Notes: generated by a model not told the origin, from the sequence alone. Shown: positions 7,705-17,782, counted from the stretch's first letter. The stretch: 64,000 nucleotides of DNA from Urinicoccus timonensis (GCF_900232945.1 NZ_OCTU01000002.1:124001-188000); one strand, 5' to 3'. Made by a program: numbers and translations.

Positions 7705-8403
7705 ATGGAAAAATTGTATGAAGGAAAAGCAAAATTAGTCTACAAAACAGACAAGGATGACGAAATTATCATCCGCTACAAGGATGATGCAACAGCTGGA
7801 AATGGGGAAAAGAAGGCCACTATCCAAGGTAAGGGAGCCTTAAACTTGGCCATTACAACCCGTATTTTTGAAATGTTGGAAGAAAATGGCATCCACACCC
7901 ACTACATTGAAACCCTTAATGACACCGACATGCGGGCAAAGAAAGTAACCATCCTTCCTCTTGAAGTCATTATCCGGAATATTTCCGCTGGTTCTTTTGC
8001 CAAACGCTATGGAGTAGAAGAAGGTATTGAATTCAAGGAACCAACCTTCGAACTTTCCTATAAAAATGATGACCTGGGAGACCCCTTGATGAATGAAGAC
8101 CACGCTGTGGCCCTGGGCTTGGTTACAAGAGATCAATACGATGAAATTAAAAAGACAACCTTAAAGATCAACGACCTCTTAAAGGACTTCTTCCACGGTA
8201 TTGGAGTGACCCTGGTAGACTTTAAGATTGAATTCGGTACTGACAAGGATGGAAACATTCTTTTGGCCGATGAAATTAGTCCTGATACCTGCCGTCTATG
8301 GGATGAAAAAACCAAGGAAAAATTAGACAAGGATATCTTCCGTCGAGACCTGGGCAACCTAACTGAAGGCTATCAAAAAGTCCTAGACCGTATTCGAGGA
8401 TAA
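7705..8403 (+). CDS. purC: Phosphoribosylaminoimidazole-succinocarboxamide synthase
   Basis: A 232-residue SAICAR synthetase joining CAIR and aspartate with ATP. Signature sequences are LYEGKAKLVY at the N-terminus, KDDATAGNG, VIIRNISAGSFAKRYG, VDFKIEFG and LADEISPDTCRLWD near the C-terminus. I prefer the second of two ATGs (7705), five bases after the TGGAGGT ribosome site; 7702 would leave only two. It is the first clear structural gene of the purine operon and is one base away from purF. Confidence 0.96.
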   Translation: MEKLYEGKAKLVYKTDKDDEIIIRYKDDATAGNGEKKATIQGKGALNLAITTRIFEMLEENGIHTHYIETLNDTDMRAKKVTILPLEVIIRNISAGSFAKRYGVEEGIEFKEPTFELSYKNDDLGDPLMNEDHAVALGLVTRDQYDEIKKTTLKINDLLKDFFHGIGVTLVDFKIEFGTDKDGNILLADEISPDTCRLWDEKTKEKLDKDIFRRDLGNLTEGYQKVLDRIRG

Positions 8404-8404
8404 T

Positions 8405-9757
8405 ATGTGCGGGGTAATTGGTATTTACAATGAAAAGGGCGTATCAAAAAAGCTCTTTTTCGGCCTATCCAGTCTACAACACCGGGGGCAAGAAAGTGCC
8501 GGGATGAGTGTATCCAGTGGGTCTGAAATCATCCGGAAAAAGGGCATGGGCCTTGTCAGCGATGTCTTTAATAATGAAATTCTAGAGGACCTTAAGGGTC
8601 CTCTGGGGATTGGCCATGTTCGCTATTCAACAGCTGGAGGGAGTTTTGAGTTCAACACCCAACCCCTCATGGCCTTTGCAAAAAACACAACCATGAGCTT
8701 GGCCCACAACGGCAACCTCATTAACTATCAAATTTTACGGACCCGGCTGGAAGAAGACGGGATGATGTTCCAAACTACGATTGACTCGGAAGTAATTCTC
8801 TACTTAATTAGTCGCTACTACAATGGAGGGGACATTGTCCAAGCTGTCCGTAAGGCCATGGGCCTCATTAAGGGAGCCTATGCTGTAGTCTTGTTGTTGG
8901 AGGACAAGCTGGTGGCCTTCCGGGACCCCTATGGAATCCGCCCCTTGGTTTTAGGGGATACTCCAGACGGAGGCTGGATTGTATCCAGTGAAAATGCGCC
9001 TATTGATATTATTGGTGGTAAGTGTATCCGGGATATCCAACCTGGGGAAGTGGTAGTGATTGACCAAGATGGTCTTCAATCTTTCCCCATGGAAGAGGAA
9101 CAAAAGCCCAAGCACTGCTCCTTTGAATATGTCTATTTTGCAAGGAATGACGCCACTCTGGACGGGGTAAATTCCTACAACTTCAGACGGCGGTGTGGGG
9201 AAATTTTATATGAAGAATTTCCTGTAGATGTGGATTTGGTTGTGGCTGTCCCTGACAGTGGGATTCCATCAGCCATTGGTTATTCTCAAGCATCCGGGAT
9301 TCCCCTGGCAGAGGGCCTGGTCAAAAACCGTTACATGGGACGGACCTTTATTAAGCCCAGCCAGGAAGAAAGGGAAATGGCTGTTAAACTCAAATTAAAC
9401 CCCCTAAGCCATGTAGTGAATGGCAAGCGGATTGTCCTCTTGGATGACTCCATTGTCCGGGGAACCACCTCGGCCAATTTAATTTCCAGGTTAAGGGAAG
9501 CTGGGGCCAAGGAAGTCCACATGCGGGTTACATCCCCACCAGTTATGAATCCTTGCTATTATGGCATTGATACGCCATCGCGGATTCACTTAATTGCAGC
9601 CAACCTGTCTGTGGGGGAAATTGAAGAAAAAATCGGGGCAGATTCCCTTCGCTTTATCTCTGAAGAGGGAATGGTAAAGGCAGCTCGAATTGCTGGAGAC
9701 CACCTGTGCATGGCCTGCTTTGACGGCCAATATCCGGTGGATCCCATTGTATTATAG
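8405..9757 (+). CDS. purF: Amidophosphoribosyltransferase (Fe-S type)
   Basis: A 450-residue enzyme that makes phosphoribosylamine from PRPP and glutamine, the committed step of purine synthesis. The N-terminal nucleophile Cys follows the start methionine directly (MCGVIGIYN), so no propeptide is encoded. The PRPP site LLDDSIVRGTT is near residue 350. Cysteines at 238, 384, 435 and 438 line up with the four [4Fe-4S] ligands of Bacillus PurF, implying an oxygen-sensitive enzyme suited to an anaerobe. It starts one base after the purC stop. Confidence 0.96.
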   Translation: MCGVIGIYNEKGVSKKLFFGLSSLQHRGQESAGMSVSSGSEIIRKKGMGLVSDVFNNEILEDLKGPLGIGHVRYSTAGGSFEFNTQPLMAFAKNTTMSLAHNGNLINYQILRTRLEEDGMMFQTTIDSEVILYLISRYYNGGDIVQAVRKAMGLIKGAYAVVLLLEDKLVAFRDPYGIRPLVLGDTPDGGWIVSSENAPIDIIGGKCIRDIQPGEVVVIDQDGLQSFPMEEEQKPKHCSFEYVYFARNDATLDGVNSYNFRRRCGEILYEEFPVDVDLVVAVPDSGIPSAIGYSQASGIPLAEGLVKNRYMGRTFIKPSQEEREMAVKLKLNPLSHVVNGKRIVLLDDSIVRGTTSANLISRLREAGAKEVHMRVTSPPVMNPCYYGIDTPSRIHLIAANLSVGEIEEKIGADSLRFISEEGMVKAARIAGDHLCMACFDGQYPVDPIVL

Positions 9758-9765
9758 GAGGAACT

Positions 9766-10800
9766 ATGGCATTAACATATGAACAAAGCGGTGTCAATAT
9801 TTCGGAAGGCAATCGTGCCGTTGAATTAATGAAAAAGTCGGTGCAAAAAACCTATCGGGATGGCGTTGTGGGAGATATTGGTCTCTTTAGTGGGGGCTTT
9901 TCCCTCAAGGCCTTTAAGGACATGGAGGACCCCATCCTACTAGCTTCTACAGATGGGGTTGGAACCAAGATTTTGATTTCTCAAGAACTGGGCATCCACA
10001 ATACCGTAGGGATTGACCTGGTGGCCATGTGTGTCAATGACTTGATTTGCCAGGGAGCCCAGCCCCTCTTTTTCCTAGACTACATAGCCAGTGGTCACTT
10101 GGAAGCGGAAAAAATCAGTCAATTGGTGGAAGGAATTGCCCAAGGCTGTTTGGATTCCATGTGCTCTCTCATTGGGGGAGAAACAGCAGAAATGCCAGGC
10201 CTTTACGGGGAAGATGAATATGACCTAGCCGGTTTTTCTGTAGGCATTGTGGACCGGGCCAAGATGATTGATGGGTCCAAGATTAAGGAAGGGGACTCCA
10301 TTATCGGTCTGGCTTCCTCAGGAATCCACTCCAATGGCTACTCCCTGGTTCGTCGCTTGTTTTTAGAAGAACTGGGAATGAAGCTGACAGCCCCCTTTAA
10401 GGGGACAGACCAAAGCCTGGGCCAAGTTCTTTTGACTCCCACCAAGCTCTATGTCAAGGCCATTTTAAATCTCTTGGACCAAGTGGACCTCAAGGGGATT
10501 GTCAATATTACTGGTGGAGGCTTTGTGGAAAATATTCCTAGAATCCTACCTGAAAACCTAAATGCCCGGGTCCATGTCAATAGCTGGGAAAAACTTCCCG
10601 TCTTTAAGGCCATTGAAGAATCGGGCATGGTGGAATTTGAAGAAATGTACCGGAGCCTTAACATGGGCATTGGCATGGTCTTGATTTGTGCCCCCCAAGA
10701 TGAAGAGGCAGTCCTAAAGAGTCTTGCAGAGTCCGGGGAAGAAGCCATGAAGATTGGGGAAATTGTCCAAGGGAACAAGGTATGCGAACTTATAAAATAG
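9766..10800 (+). CDS. purM: Phosphoribosylformylglycinamidine cyclo-ligase (AIR synthase)
   Basis: A 344-residue AIR synthetase. Diagnostic segments are GGFSLKAFKDMEDPILLASTDGVGTK, VNDLICQGAQPLFFLDYIA, LIGGETAEMPG, SGIHSNGYSLVRRL and VNITGGGFVENIPRILP. AGGAGG precedes its ATG at a good distance, 8 bases after purF. The 3' end overlaps purN by 19 nt, so the two are translationally coupled. Confidence 0.96.
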   Translation: MALTYEQSGVNISEGNRAVELMKKSVQKTYRDGVVGDIGLFSGGFSLKAFKDMEDPILLASTDGVGTKILISQELGIHNTVGIDLVAMCVNDLICQGAQPLFFLDYIASGHLEAEKISQLVEGIAQGCLDSMCSLIGGETAEMPGLYGEDEYDLAGFSVGIVDRAKMIDGSKIKEGDSIIGLASSGIHSNGYSLVRRLFLEELGMKLTAPFKGTDQSLGQVLLTPTKLYVKAILNLLDQVDLKGIVNITGGGFVENIPRILPENLNARVHVNSWEKLPVFKAIEESGMVEFEEMYRSLNMGIGMVLICAPQDEEAVLKSLAESGEEAMKIGEIVQGNKVCELIK

Positions 10801-11342
10801 CCGTCTTTGTCTCTGGGTCCGGGACCAACTTCCAAAGTATCCTAGATGCCATGGACCGGGGGGACTTTCAATCCAAGGTCCTCCTTTGCCACAGCAATAA
10901 GGAAGATGCCTATGGCCTGGAAAGGGCCAAAAAGCATGGCATTGACTGTCTTGTATCCAGGGACGATGACGAGATTTTACAGGCCTTAGAAAGCCGGGGC
11001 ATTGACCTAATTGTCCTGGCCGGCTACTTAAGAATTTTAAGCGATTATTTTTTGGAAAATTTTAAGGGCTTGATTTTAAATATCCACCCCTCCCTCCTGC
11101 CCAAGTATGGGGGCATGGGGATGTATGGAATCCATGTCCATGAGGCAGTTTATGCCCATGGAGAAAGGGAATCTGGAGCCACAGTCCACCTGGTTACTGG
11201 GGTGGTGGACGGGGGACAAATCATCCTCCAAGAATCCACCGGAATTGAGGACTGCCACAGTCCGGAGGAAATCCAAGCCAAGGTTTTGAAAATTGAACAT
11301 AGGCTACTGCCCAAGGCAATAGCCCACTTAGAGGAGGTATGA
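10782..11342 (+). CDS. purN: Phosphoribosylglycinamide formyltransferase
   Basis: A 186-residue folate-dependent GAR transformylase. It shows the N-terminal FVSGSGTNFQSILDA, the catalytic region ILNIHPSLLPKYGG with the conserved Asn-His, and SGATVHLVTGVVDGGQIILQ carrying the catalytic Asp. Its start lies inside purM and its last codons contain the ribosome site GAGGAGG for purH. Confidence 0.95.
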   Translation: MRTYKIAVFVSGSGTNFQSILDAMDRGDFQSKVLLCHSNKEDAYGLERAKKHGIDCLVSRDDDEILQALESRGIDLIVLAGYLRILSDYFLENFKGLILNIHPSLLPKYGGMGMYGIHVHEAVYAHGERESGATVHLVTGVVDGGQIILQESTGIEDCHSPEEIQAKVLKIEHRLLPKAIAHLEEV

Positions 11343-11343
11343 A

Positions 11344-12858
11344 ATGACGTATGCATTGTTGAGTGTCACGGATAAAAGAGGAATTGGAGACCTAGCTCGG
11401 GGCCTGGTCCAAAGGGGCTATAAACTCCTATCCACTGGGGGAACCATGAAGGCCATCCAAGATGCCGGAGTTGAAGTAGAAAATATTTCTGCCTATACCG
11501 AGTTTCCGGAAATGTTAGATGGTCGGGTCAAGACCCTCCACCCCAAGGTTCACGGCGGTCTTCTTTACCGTAGGGACCTGGAGGACCATGTTAAGACCAT
11601 CAAGGACCATGGGATTGAATCTATTGACCTGGTGGTTTGCAACCTCTATGACTTTGAAGGTCACTTGGAAAAACAAGCTCCCCATGAAGAGATGATTGAA
11701 AACATCGATATCGGGGGCCCCTCTATGATCCGGTCAGCCGCCAAAAACTACCAATCTGTCTATGTCCTGACAGACCCAGAAGACTATGAAGATGTCTTTA
11801 AGGCCATGGACGGGGAAATTGACGACAAGGCCTTTAGGGAACGCCTGGCTATGAAGGCCTTCTCCACCACAGCCTACTATGACGCCATGATCAGCCGCTA
11901 TATGCAAGATCGCCTGGGAGAAAAGGCCAAGACCCTAACCCTGGGTCTCAAGAAAGTGTCTGACCTCCGCTATGGGGAAAACCCCCACCAAAAAGCGGCC
12001 AGGTACCGGGACCCCATGGTGGATTCCTACTACAAGTCCATCCAACAATACCAAGGTAAAGAATTGTCCTTTAACAACCTAAACGACTTAAATACCGCCT
12101 TGGAATTGGTTATGGAATTTAAGGACCCAGCTTGTGTGGCCCTAAAACATGCCACACCCTGTGGGGTAGCCAAGGCAGATACAGTCTACCAAGCCTATGA
12201 AAAGGCCTTTGAAGCCGACTCTTTATCAATCTTTGGTGGCGTTGTGGCCTTTAACCAAGAAGTAGATGGCAAGACAGCAGAAAAAATGGTAGAAATCTTC
12301 TTAGAAGTTGTGGCTGCACCGAGTTTTTCAGACCAAGCCTTGGAAGCCTTTAAGAAGAAACCCAACCTCCGTGTCCTAGAATTTGACCCTAAAAAGCAAA
12401 CAGCCTCTATGGATATTAAGTTCACTTCAGGAGACTTTATCATCCAAGAAAAAGACAAGCTGGCCCATACAGATTGGAAGACAGTGACCAAAAAAGAAGC
12501 CAGCCCTCAAGAAGTCAAGGACTTGGAATTTGCAGAATTGGTCTGTAAGTATGCCCGGTCCAATGCAGTGGTTGTTGTAAAAGATGGACAAACCCTGGGA
12601 ATTGGTGGGGGCCAAACCTCAAGAATTTGGGCCCTGGAATCCATCCAAACCCACCACAAGGACCGAGACTTTACAGGGGCAGTCCTGGCCAGTGACGCCT
12701 TCTTCCCCTTTGACGACTGCGTCAAGCTGGCAGCCAAGATGGGCATCAAGGCCATTGTTCAACCTGGTGGATCTATCCGAGACGAGGATTCTATCAAGGT
12801 TTGTGACCAAGAAGACATGGCCATGATTTTTACAAATACACGTCATTTTAGACATTAA
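11344..12858 (+). CDS. purH: Bifunctional AICAR transformylase / IMP cyclohydrolase
   Basis: A 504-residue protein catalysing the last two steps to IMP. The N-terminal MGS-like cyclohydrolase domain (about 1-190) has STGGTMKAIQDAGV and DGRVKTLHPKVHGGLL; the C-terminal transformylase has LRYGENPHQKAA, LNDLNTALELV, VALKHATPCGVA and SDAFFPFDDCVKLAA. Length matches the family. ATG follows the purN stop by one base. Confidence 0.96.
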   Translation: MTYALLSVTDKRGIGDLARGLVQRGYKLLSTGGTMKAIQDAGVEVENISAYTEFPEMLDGRVKTLHPKVHGGLLYRRDLEDHVKTIKDHGIESIDLVVCNLYDFEGHLEKQAPHEEMIENIDIGGPSMIRSAAKNYQSVYVLTDPEDYEDVFKAMDGEIDDKAFRERLAMKAFSTTAYYDAMISRYMQDRLGEKAKTLTLGLKKVSDLRYGENPHQKAARYRDPMVDSYYKSIQQYQGKELSFNNLNDLNTALELVMEFKDPACVALKHATPCGVAKADTVYQAYEKAFEADSLSIFGGVVAFNQEVDGKTAEKMVEIFLEVVAAPSFSDQALEAFKKKPNLRVLEFDPKKQTASMDIKFTSGDFIIQEKDKLAHTDWKTVTKKEASPQEVKDLEFAELVCKYARSNAVVVVKDGQTLGIGGGQTSRIWALESIQTHHKDRDFTGAVLASDAFFPFDDCVKLAAKMGIKAIVQPGGSIRDEDSIKVCDQEDMAMIFTNTRHFRH

Positions 12859-12868
12859 GGAGTTCGGA

Positions 12869-15800
12869 ATGAAAATTTTGATTTTAGGGAGTGGAGCTAG
12901 AGAGCATGCCCTGGGCTATGCTGTGAAAAAAGAAGGTCGCTCACTATACTTTTTGCCTGGAAATGCCGGGACCCAAGACCTGGGAAAAAATATAGACCTG
13001 GCCTTAGAAGACAAGGAAGCCATTGTAGACTTTGCTAAAAAGGAAGGAATTGACTTTACCCTAGTGGGACCTGAAGCTCCCCTGGTAGGGGGAATTGTCG
13101 ATGCCTTCCAAGCAGAGGGCTTAAAGATTTTTGGTCCCAAGGCCAAGGAGGCCCAATTGGAAGGGTCCAAGACCTTTGCCAAGGACTTTTGCAACCGTCA
13201 TGGCCTCTTGACAGCCAAGGCCTATGCCTGCCAAGAAGCCCAAGAAATCCGCCAAAGAGCCCAAGAACTTTTGGATGCTGATGGCACGGTGGTTTTAAAG
13301 GCTGATGGTTTGGCCGGGGGCAAGGGCGTTGTCATTGCCAAAAACCAAGAAGACATTGAAGACTTTATCCAAAGGGTCCAAGAGGGAGCCTTTGGAGAGA
13401 AGAAAGTTTTAGTGGAAGAATTTATCCCTGGCTTTGAAGTGAGCATCCATGCTCTAGTGGATGGCCAAAAGGCCCTGCTCCTTCCCAGCGCCCGGGACCA
13501 TAAGAAGATATACGACAATGAAAAAGGCCCCAACACCGGGGGCATGGGGACCTACAGCCCCAATGACCAAGCCGACATCTACCAGGATGAAATTGAAAAA
13601 GACATCCTGGCCCCCTTTATGGAGGGCTTGAAAAAAGATGGCCTGGACTTCCATGGTGTCATCTTTATCGGCTGCATGATTTCTCAAAAGGGAATCTACG
13701 TTTTAGAATTTAACGTCCGCTTTGGAGACCCAGAAACCCAATCCATCCTAAACCGGATTGATGAAGACATCTTAGACCTCTTCCAAAAGACCATGGAAGG
13801 TAACTTACCTGACCAAATTAAAATCAAGGACAACAAGGTCCTAACCCTGGTTTTAGCCTCCCAAGGCTATCCTCTGGCCTATGAAAAGGGCAAAGAAATT
13901 AACCTGGAAGACTTGGACCAAGACGTCCTTATTTACCACGGGGGAACCAGCTATCAAGATGGAAAGCTAGTGACTTCTGGTGGTCGGGTCCTGTCCATTA
14001 CAGGCCAAGGCCAAGATTTTGAAGAGGTTAAGAAAAAAGTTTACCAAGCTGCTGAGCAAATTCACTTTGAAGGCAAGACCTACCGCAAGGACATTGGACC
14101 CACGGTGTCTCGGGTCTATGTGGCCAAGAAGGACCCCTTCCAAATCGAAGCCAAGAACCTGGAGACAGAATTGGAAGAACTCCTGGGTCATCCTCTAAAG
14201 ATCAAGGTCTACCAACGCTACGACATTGAAGGCCTAAATGAGGAAGAAGAACAAGAAGTGGCCCGGACCATCCTGGCAGAACCTCCGGTAGATGACCTCT
14301 ACCTGGGAGAGGATGCTCTTCAAGTTCAAAAGGACTTTAAAAATCCCCTGGTTGTTCAATACCACCAAGGGCAATTTGACCAAAGAAACCAAGGGGTCCT
14401 AGACACCATCCTGGTGACCCTGGGACGGGACGACCTGGCCAGCAAGACTGCCAAGGTCTACGACTTTGACCAAGTGACTCCCCAGGATATGGAAAAAATT
14501 CGGACCTTCTTGGTTAACCCTGTGGATGAAGAAGAAGGACAAGTCCTGGGAATCCCCACCAGTCTCAAGGAAAACTTTAAAGTAGAGGCTAAAAACCCCG
14601 TCTACCAAGGCTTTATAGGCTATAGCCAAAAGGACCTTCAAGACTTTTTAGAAGACCAAGGCCTGGCTATGAGCTTGGAAGACCTGGCCCTGGTTCAAGA
14701 CTATTTCAAAGATCTTAACCGGGACCCCAATGTAACAGAAATTGGCTTGATTGACACCTATTGGTCAGACCACTGCCGCCACACCACCTTTAATACGGTT
14801 TTAGATATCCAGCTGGACCCAGTGAAGACCAAGTTGGATGAAACAATCCAAAAGACCCTGGAAGACTACCTGGACCTGAAGACCAGGGTCAAGAAGAAAA
14901 AACCCGTCACCCTAATGGACCTGGGCACCATCGTGGCCAAGTACCTAAAGGAAGAAGGAATTTGTAAAAAAATTGAAGTATCGGATGAAATTAATGCCTG
15001 CTCAGTCTATGTAGATGTCACCATTGAAAAAGACGGCAGGGAAGAAGTCATCCCCTATCTTTTGATGTTTAAAAATGAAACCCACAACCACCCAACGGAA
15101 ATCGAACCCTTTGGTGGAGCATCCACCTGCCTGGGTGGAGCCATCCGGGACCCCTTGTCTGGTCGATCCTATGTCTACCAATCCATGCGGGTCACAGGAG
15201 CCGGGGACCCCTTTACTCCCCTGGACCAAACCCTCAAGGGAAAACTTCCCCAAAGAAAGATTTGCCAAAATGCCGCCAAGGGCTATTCTTCCTATGGAAA
15301 CCAAATCGGCCTAACTACAGGCCTAGTGGAAGAATGGTACCATCCAGGCTACCTAGCCAAGAGGATGGAAGTTGGGGCTGTGGTGGGAGCAGCTCCCCAA
15401 GAAAATGTCAAACGGCTAAAACCTGTTCCGGGAGACTTGATCCTCCTGATAGGAGGACGGACAGGCCGAGACGGCATTGGAGGAGCCACTGGTTCTTCCA
15501 AGGCCCATGACCTTTCTTCCATTACAGAGTCTTCTGCCGAAGTCCAAAAGGGGAATGCTCCCATGGAAAGAAAGCTACAAAGGCTCTTTAGAAACCCCCA
15601 AGTGGCCCAAAAAATTAAAAAGTGTAACGACTTTGGTGCTGGAGGAGTTTCTGTAGCCATTGGAGAATTGGCCGACTCTCTAGATATTGACTTGGACCAA
15701 GTTCCCTTGAAATACCTGGGTCTCCAACCCAAGGAAATTGCCCTGTCGGAATCCCAAGAACGGATGGCCATCCTAATTGATGCCAAGGACTTGGACTTTA

Positions 15801-17782
15801 TCCAAAAAGCCTGTGTCGAAGAAAATGTAGAAGCCAGCCTTGTGGCCAAGGTTACAGACACTGGCAAACTCCACATGACCTATCGGGGGCAAACTATTGT
15901 GGACCTAGACCGGAGCTTCTTGGATTCAGCTGGAGCCAGCCGGGAAAACCAAGCCCGGATTAGCAGTGAAGGCCTTCCCGACTTCTTCTTGGAAGATGGA
16001 GACCTGGAAGACCTGCCCAAGAGGTTGGAAGACTTAAATATGGCCAGCCAAAAGAACCTCATCGAACGTTTTGACACCTCCATTGGTCGGGGATCCTTGG
16101 TAGTTCCCCTAGGAGGAAGAGACCAGTTAAGTCCCGTCCACGGAATGGCAGCCTTGATTCCCAGCCTGGAAGGCCAAAGTAAAACCGGGTCCATTATGGC
16201 CTACGGTTTCAACCCCTTCCTGGCAGACCAAAGCCAATTCTTGGCCGGCTACTATGGTGTTTTAGAATCCCTGGCCAACTTTGTAGCCCTGGGAGGAGAC
16301 ATCCATGAAGTCTACCTGAGCTTCCAAGAGTACTTTGAAAAATTGGGCCAAGACCCTCAAAAATGGGGCAAGCCCTTAAAGACCCTCCTAGGAGCCTTCT
16401 CTATTACTAAGGAATTAGAAATTCCCGTTATTGGAGGAAAGGACTCCATGAGTGGAAGCTTTGAAGACCTAAATGTTCCTCCAACCTTCCTGTCCTTTGC
16501 CTGTGGACCCTGTCCAGCAGACCAGATCATGACACCGGAATTAAAGGGGATTGGAAAAATTGGCCTTCTGGCAGTTCCCCGTCAAGAAGATGGACGAGTG
16601 GACCTAGATGCCTGGTTGGAAAACCTAGAAACAATCAAGAAGGAAAACCAAGCTGGCAATATTTTAAGCCTGACAGCCATCAACCACCGGGGCATCCTGG
16701 TGACCCTGTTTGAAATGGCCATTGGGAACCGGGTGGGCCTGGAGGTCAAAACAGAAGACTTCTTCCTGCCTCGTTATGGAGACTTTATACTGGAATACAA
16801 GGAAGACATTCCAGGAGTTCAAGAACTGGGAACCTGCCAAGGGGAAGACTTTACAGTTAACGGCCGGACCTTTGCCTACCAAGATCTCTTAAAGGGATAT
16901 TTGAGTCGCTTTGACTCCATCTATTCCCCCACCATCCAAAGTCGGGATATCGACTGGACCAAGAGGGTTAAAATCAAAGACCGGCAAGAAAAATCCAAGC
17001 ATCCTGTGGCCAAACCCAAGGTCATCATTCCCGTTTTCCCGGGAACCAACTGCGAATACGATACAGCCGCTGCCTTTGAAAAAGAAGGAGCCCAAGCGGA
17101 AATCTTCGTCTTCAACACCTTGAGCCCGGACCATGTCAACCAGTCCATCCAAGACCTGGCTGAAAAAATCAAGTCCGCTCAAATCCTGGCCCTGCCTGGA
17201 GGTTTTTCCATGGGAGATGAACCCGATGGATCAGGTAAATTTATTGCCAATGTCCTAAGAAACCCCAAAATAAAAGAAGCCATTGACGTTCTCTTAAAAG
17301 ACCAAGATGGCCTGATGCTGGGAATTTGTAATGGTTTCCAAGCCCTGATTAAAACAGGCTACCTCCCCTATGGTCAAAGCAAGGTCTTGGACCAAGAGGA
17401 CCCAACCCTCCATTACAACAATTCAAACCGCCACATTGCTAAATTCGTCCAAACCAAGGTTTTATCCAACAAGAGTCCCTGGACCCGGAGGCTTTCTACA
17501 GAAAAAGACTATCTTGTCCCCATTTCCCATGGGGAAGGTCGAGTCATTATTTCTGAGAGTATGATGGAAAAATTGTTGGAAGGAGACCAAATTGCCACTG
17601 TCTATAAGGAAAGTCCCAATGGGTCCTTCTATGGCATTGAAGGCCTTATGTCACCAGATGGAAAAATCCTGGGGAAAATGGGCCATTCAGAAAGAGTTTG
17701 TGACCAACTATACAAAAATATACCGGATGTGGAAATTCAAGAAATTATCGGCTCCGGTGTCGACTTCATGAGGAGGGACTAA
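12869..17782 (+). CDS. purD-purL: PurD-PurL fusion: GAR synthetase joined to FGAM synthase
   Basis: A single uninterrupted frame of 1,637 residues. Residues 1-410 are a complete PurD: N-terminal GSGAREHALG, ATP-grasp LKADGLAGGKGVVIA, PSARDHKKI, GPNTGGMGTYSP, LEFNVRFGDPETQ and the usual end YRKDIG. From about residue 414 a complete long-form PurL follows: linker SRVYVAKKDPF, TYWSDHCRHTTF, NETHNHPTEIEPFGGASTCL, GRTGRDGIGGAT and a second synthase half. It ends with a PurQ-like glutaminase (about 1382-1637) with nucleophile Cys1487 in GICNGFQ and the HGEGR histidine. The PurL part (about 1,224 aa) has the expected length. No internal ribosome site is obvious at the junction. It shares the A of TAATG with purB. 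The two halves catalyse steps 2 and 4 of the pathway, flanking PurN. Confidence 0.93.
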   Translation: MKILILGSGAREHALGYAVKKEGRSLYFLPGNAGTQDLGKNIDLALEDKEAIVDFAKKEGIDFTLVGPEAPLVGGIVDAFQAEGLKIFGPKAKEAQLEGSKTFAKDFCNRHGLLTAKAYACQEAQEIRQRAQELLDADGTVVLKADGLAGGKGVVIAKNQEDIEDFIQRVQEGAFGEKKVLVEEFIPGFEVSIHALVDGQKALLLPSARDHKKIYDNEKGPNTGGMGTYSPNDQADIYQDEIEKDILAPFMEGLKKDGLDFHGVIFIGCMISQKGIYVLEFNVRFGDPETQSILNRIDEDILDLFQKTMEGNLPDQIKIKDNKVLTLVLASQGYPLAYEKGKEINLEDLDQDVLIYHGGTSYQDGKLVTSGGRVLSITGQGQDFEEVKKKVYQAAEQIHFEGKTYRKDIGPTVSRVYVAKKDPFQIEAKNLETELEELLGHPLKIKVYQRYDIEGLNEEEEQEVARTILAEPPVDDLYLGEDALQVQKDFKNPLVVQYHQGQFDQRNQGVLDTILVTLGRDDLASKTAKVYDFDQVTPQDMEKIRTFLVNPVDEEEGQVLGIPTSLKENFKVEAKNPVYQGFIGYSQKDLQDFLEDQGLAMSLEDLALVQDYFKDLNRDPNVTEIGLIDTYWSDHCRHTTFNTVLDIQLDPVKTKLDETIQKTLEDYLDLKTRVKKKKPVTLMDLGTIVAKYLKEEGICKKIEVSDEINACSVYVDVTIEKDGREEVIPYLLMFKNETHNHPTEIEPFGGASTCLGGAIRDPLSGRSYVYQSMRVTGAGDPFTPLDQTLKGKLPQRKICQNAAKGYSSYGNQIGLTTGLVEEWYHPGYLAKRMEVGAVVGAAPQENVKRLKPVPGDLILLIGGRTGRDGIGGATGSSKAHDLSSITESSAEVQKGNAPMERKLQRLFRNPQVAQKIKKCNDFGAGGVSVAIGELADSLDIDLDQVPLKYLGLQPKEIALSESQERMAILIDAKDLDFIQKACVEENVEASLVAKVTDTGKLHMTYRGQTIVDLDRSFLDSAGASRENQARISSEGLPDFFLEDGDLEDLPKRLEDLNMASQKNLIERFDTSIGRGSLVVPLGGRDQLSPVHGMAALIPSLEGQSKTGSIMAYGFNPFLADQSQFLAGYYGVLESLANFVALGGDIHEVYLSFQEYFEKLGQDPQKWGKPLKTLLGAFSITKELEIPVIGGKDSMSGSFEDLNVPPTFLSFACGPCPADQIMTPELKGIGKIGLLAVPRQEDGRVDLDAWLENLETIKKENQAGNILSLTAINHRGILVTLFEMAIGNRVGLEVKTEDFFLPRYGDFILEYKEDIPGVQELGTCQGEDFTVNGRTFAYQDLLKGYLSRFDSIYSPTIQSRDIDWTKRVKIKDRQEKSKHPVAKPKVIIPVFPGTNCEYDTAAAFEKEGAQAEIFVFNTLSPDHVNQSIQDLAEKIKSAQILALPGGFSMGDEPDGSGKFIANVLRNPKIKEAIDVLLKDQDGLMLGICNGFQALIKTGYLPYGQSKVLDQEDPTLHYNNSNRHIAKFVQTKVLSNKSPWTRRLSTEKDYLVPISHGEGRVIISESMMEKLLEGDQIATVYKESPNGSFYGIEGLMSPDGKILGKMGHSERVCDQLYKNIPDVEIQEIIGSGVDFMRRD

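Noticed and set aside
15349..15876. 175-codon minus-strand frame inside the PurD-PurL gene
   Set aside because: It lies antisense to conserved PurL sequence, has no ribosome site or family likeness, and arises from the G/C-rich codon pattern; many similar shadows occur across the window.
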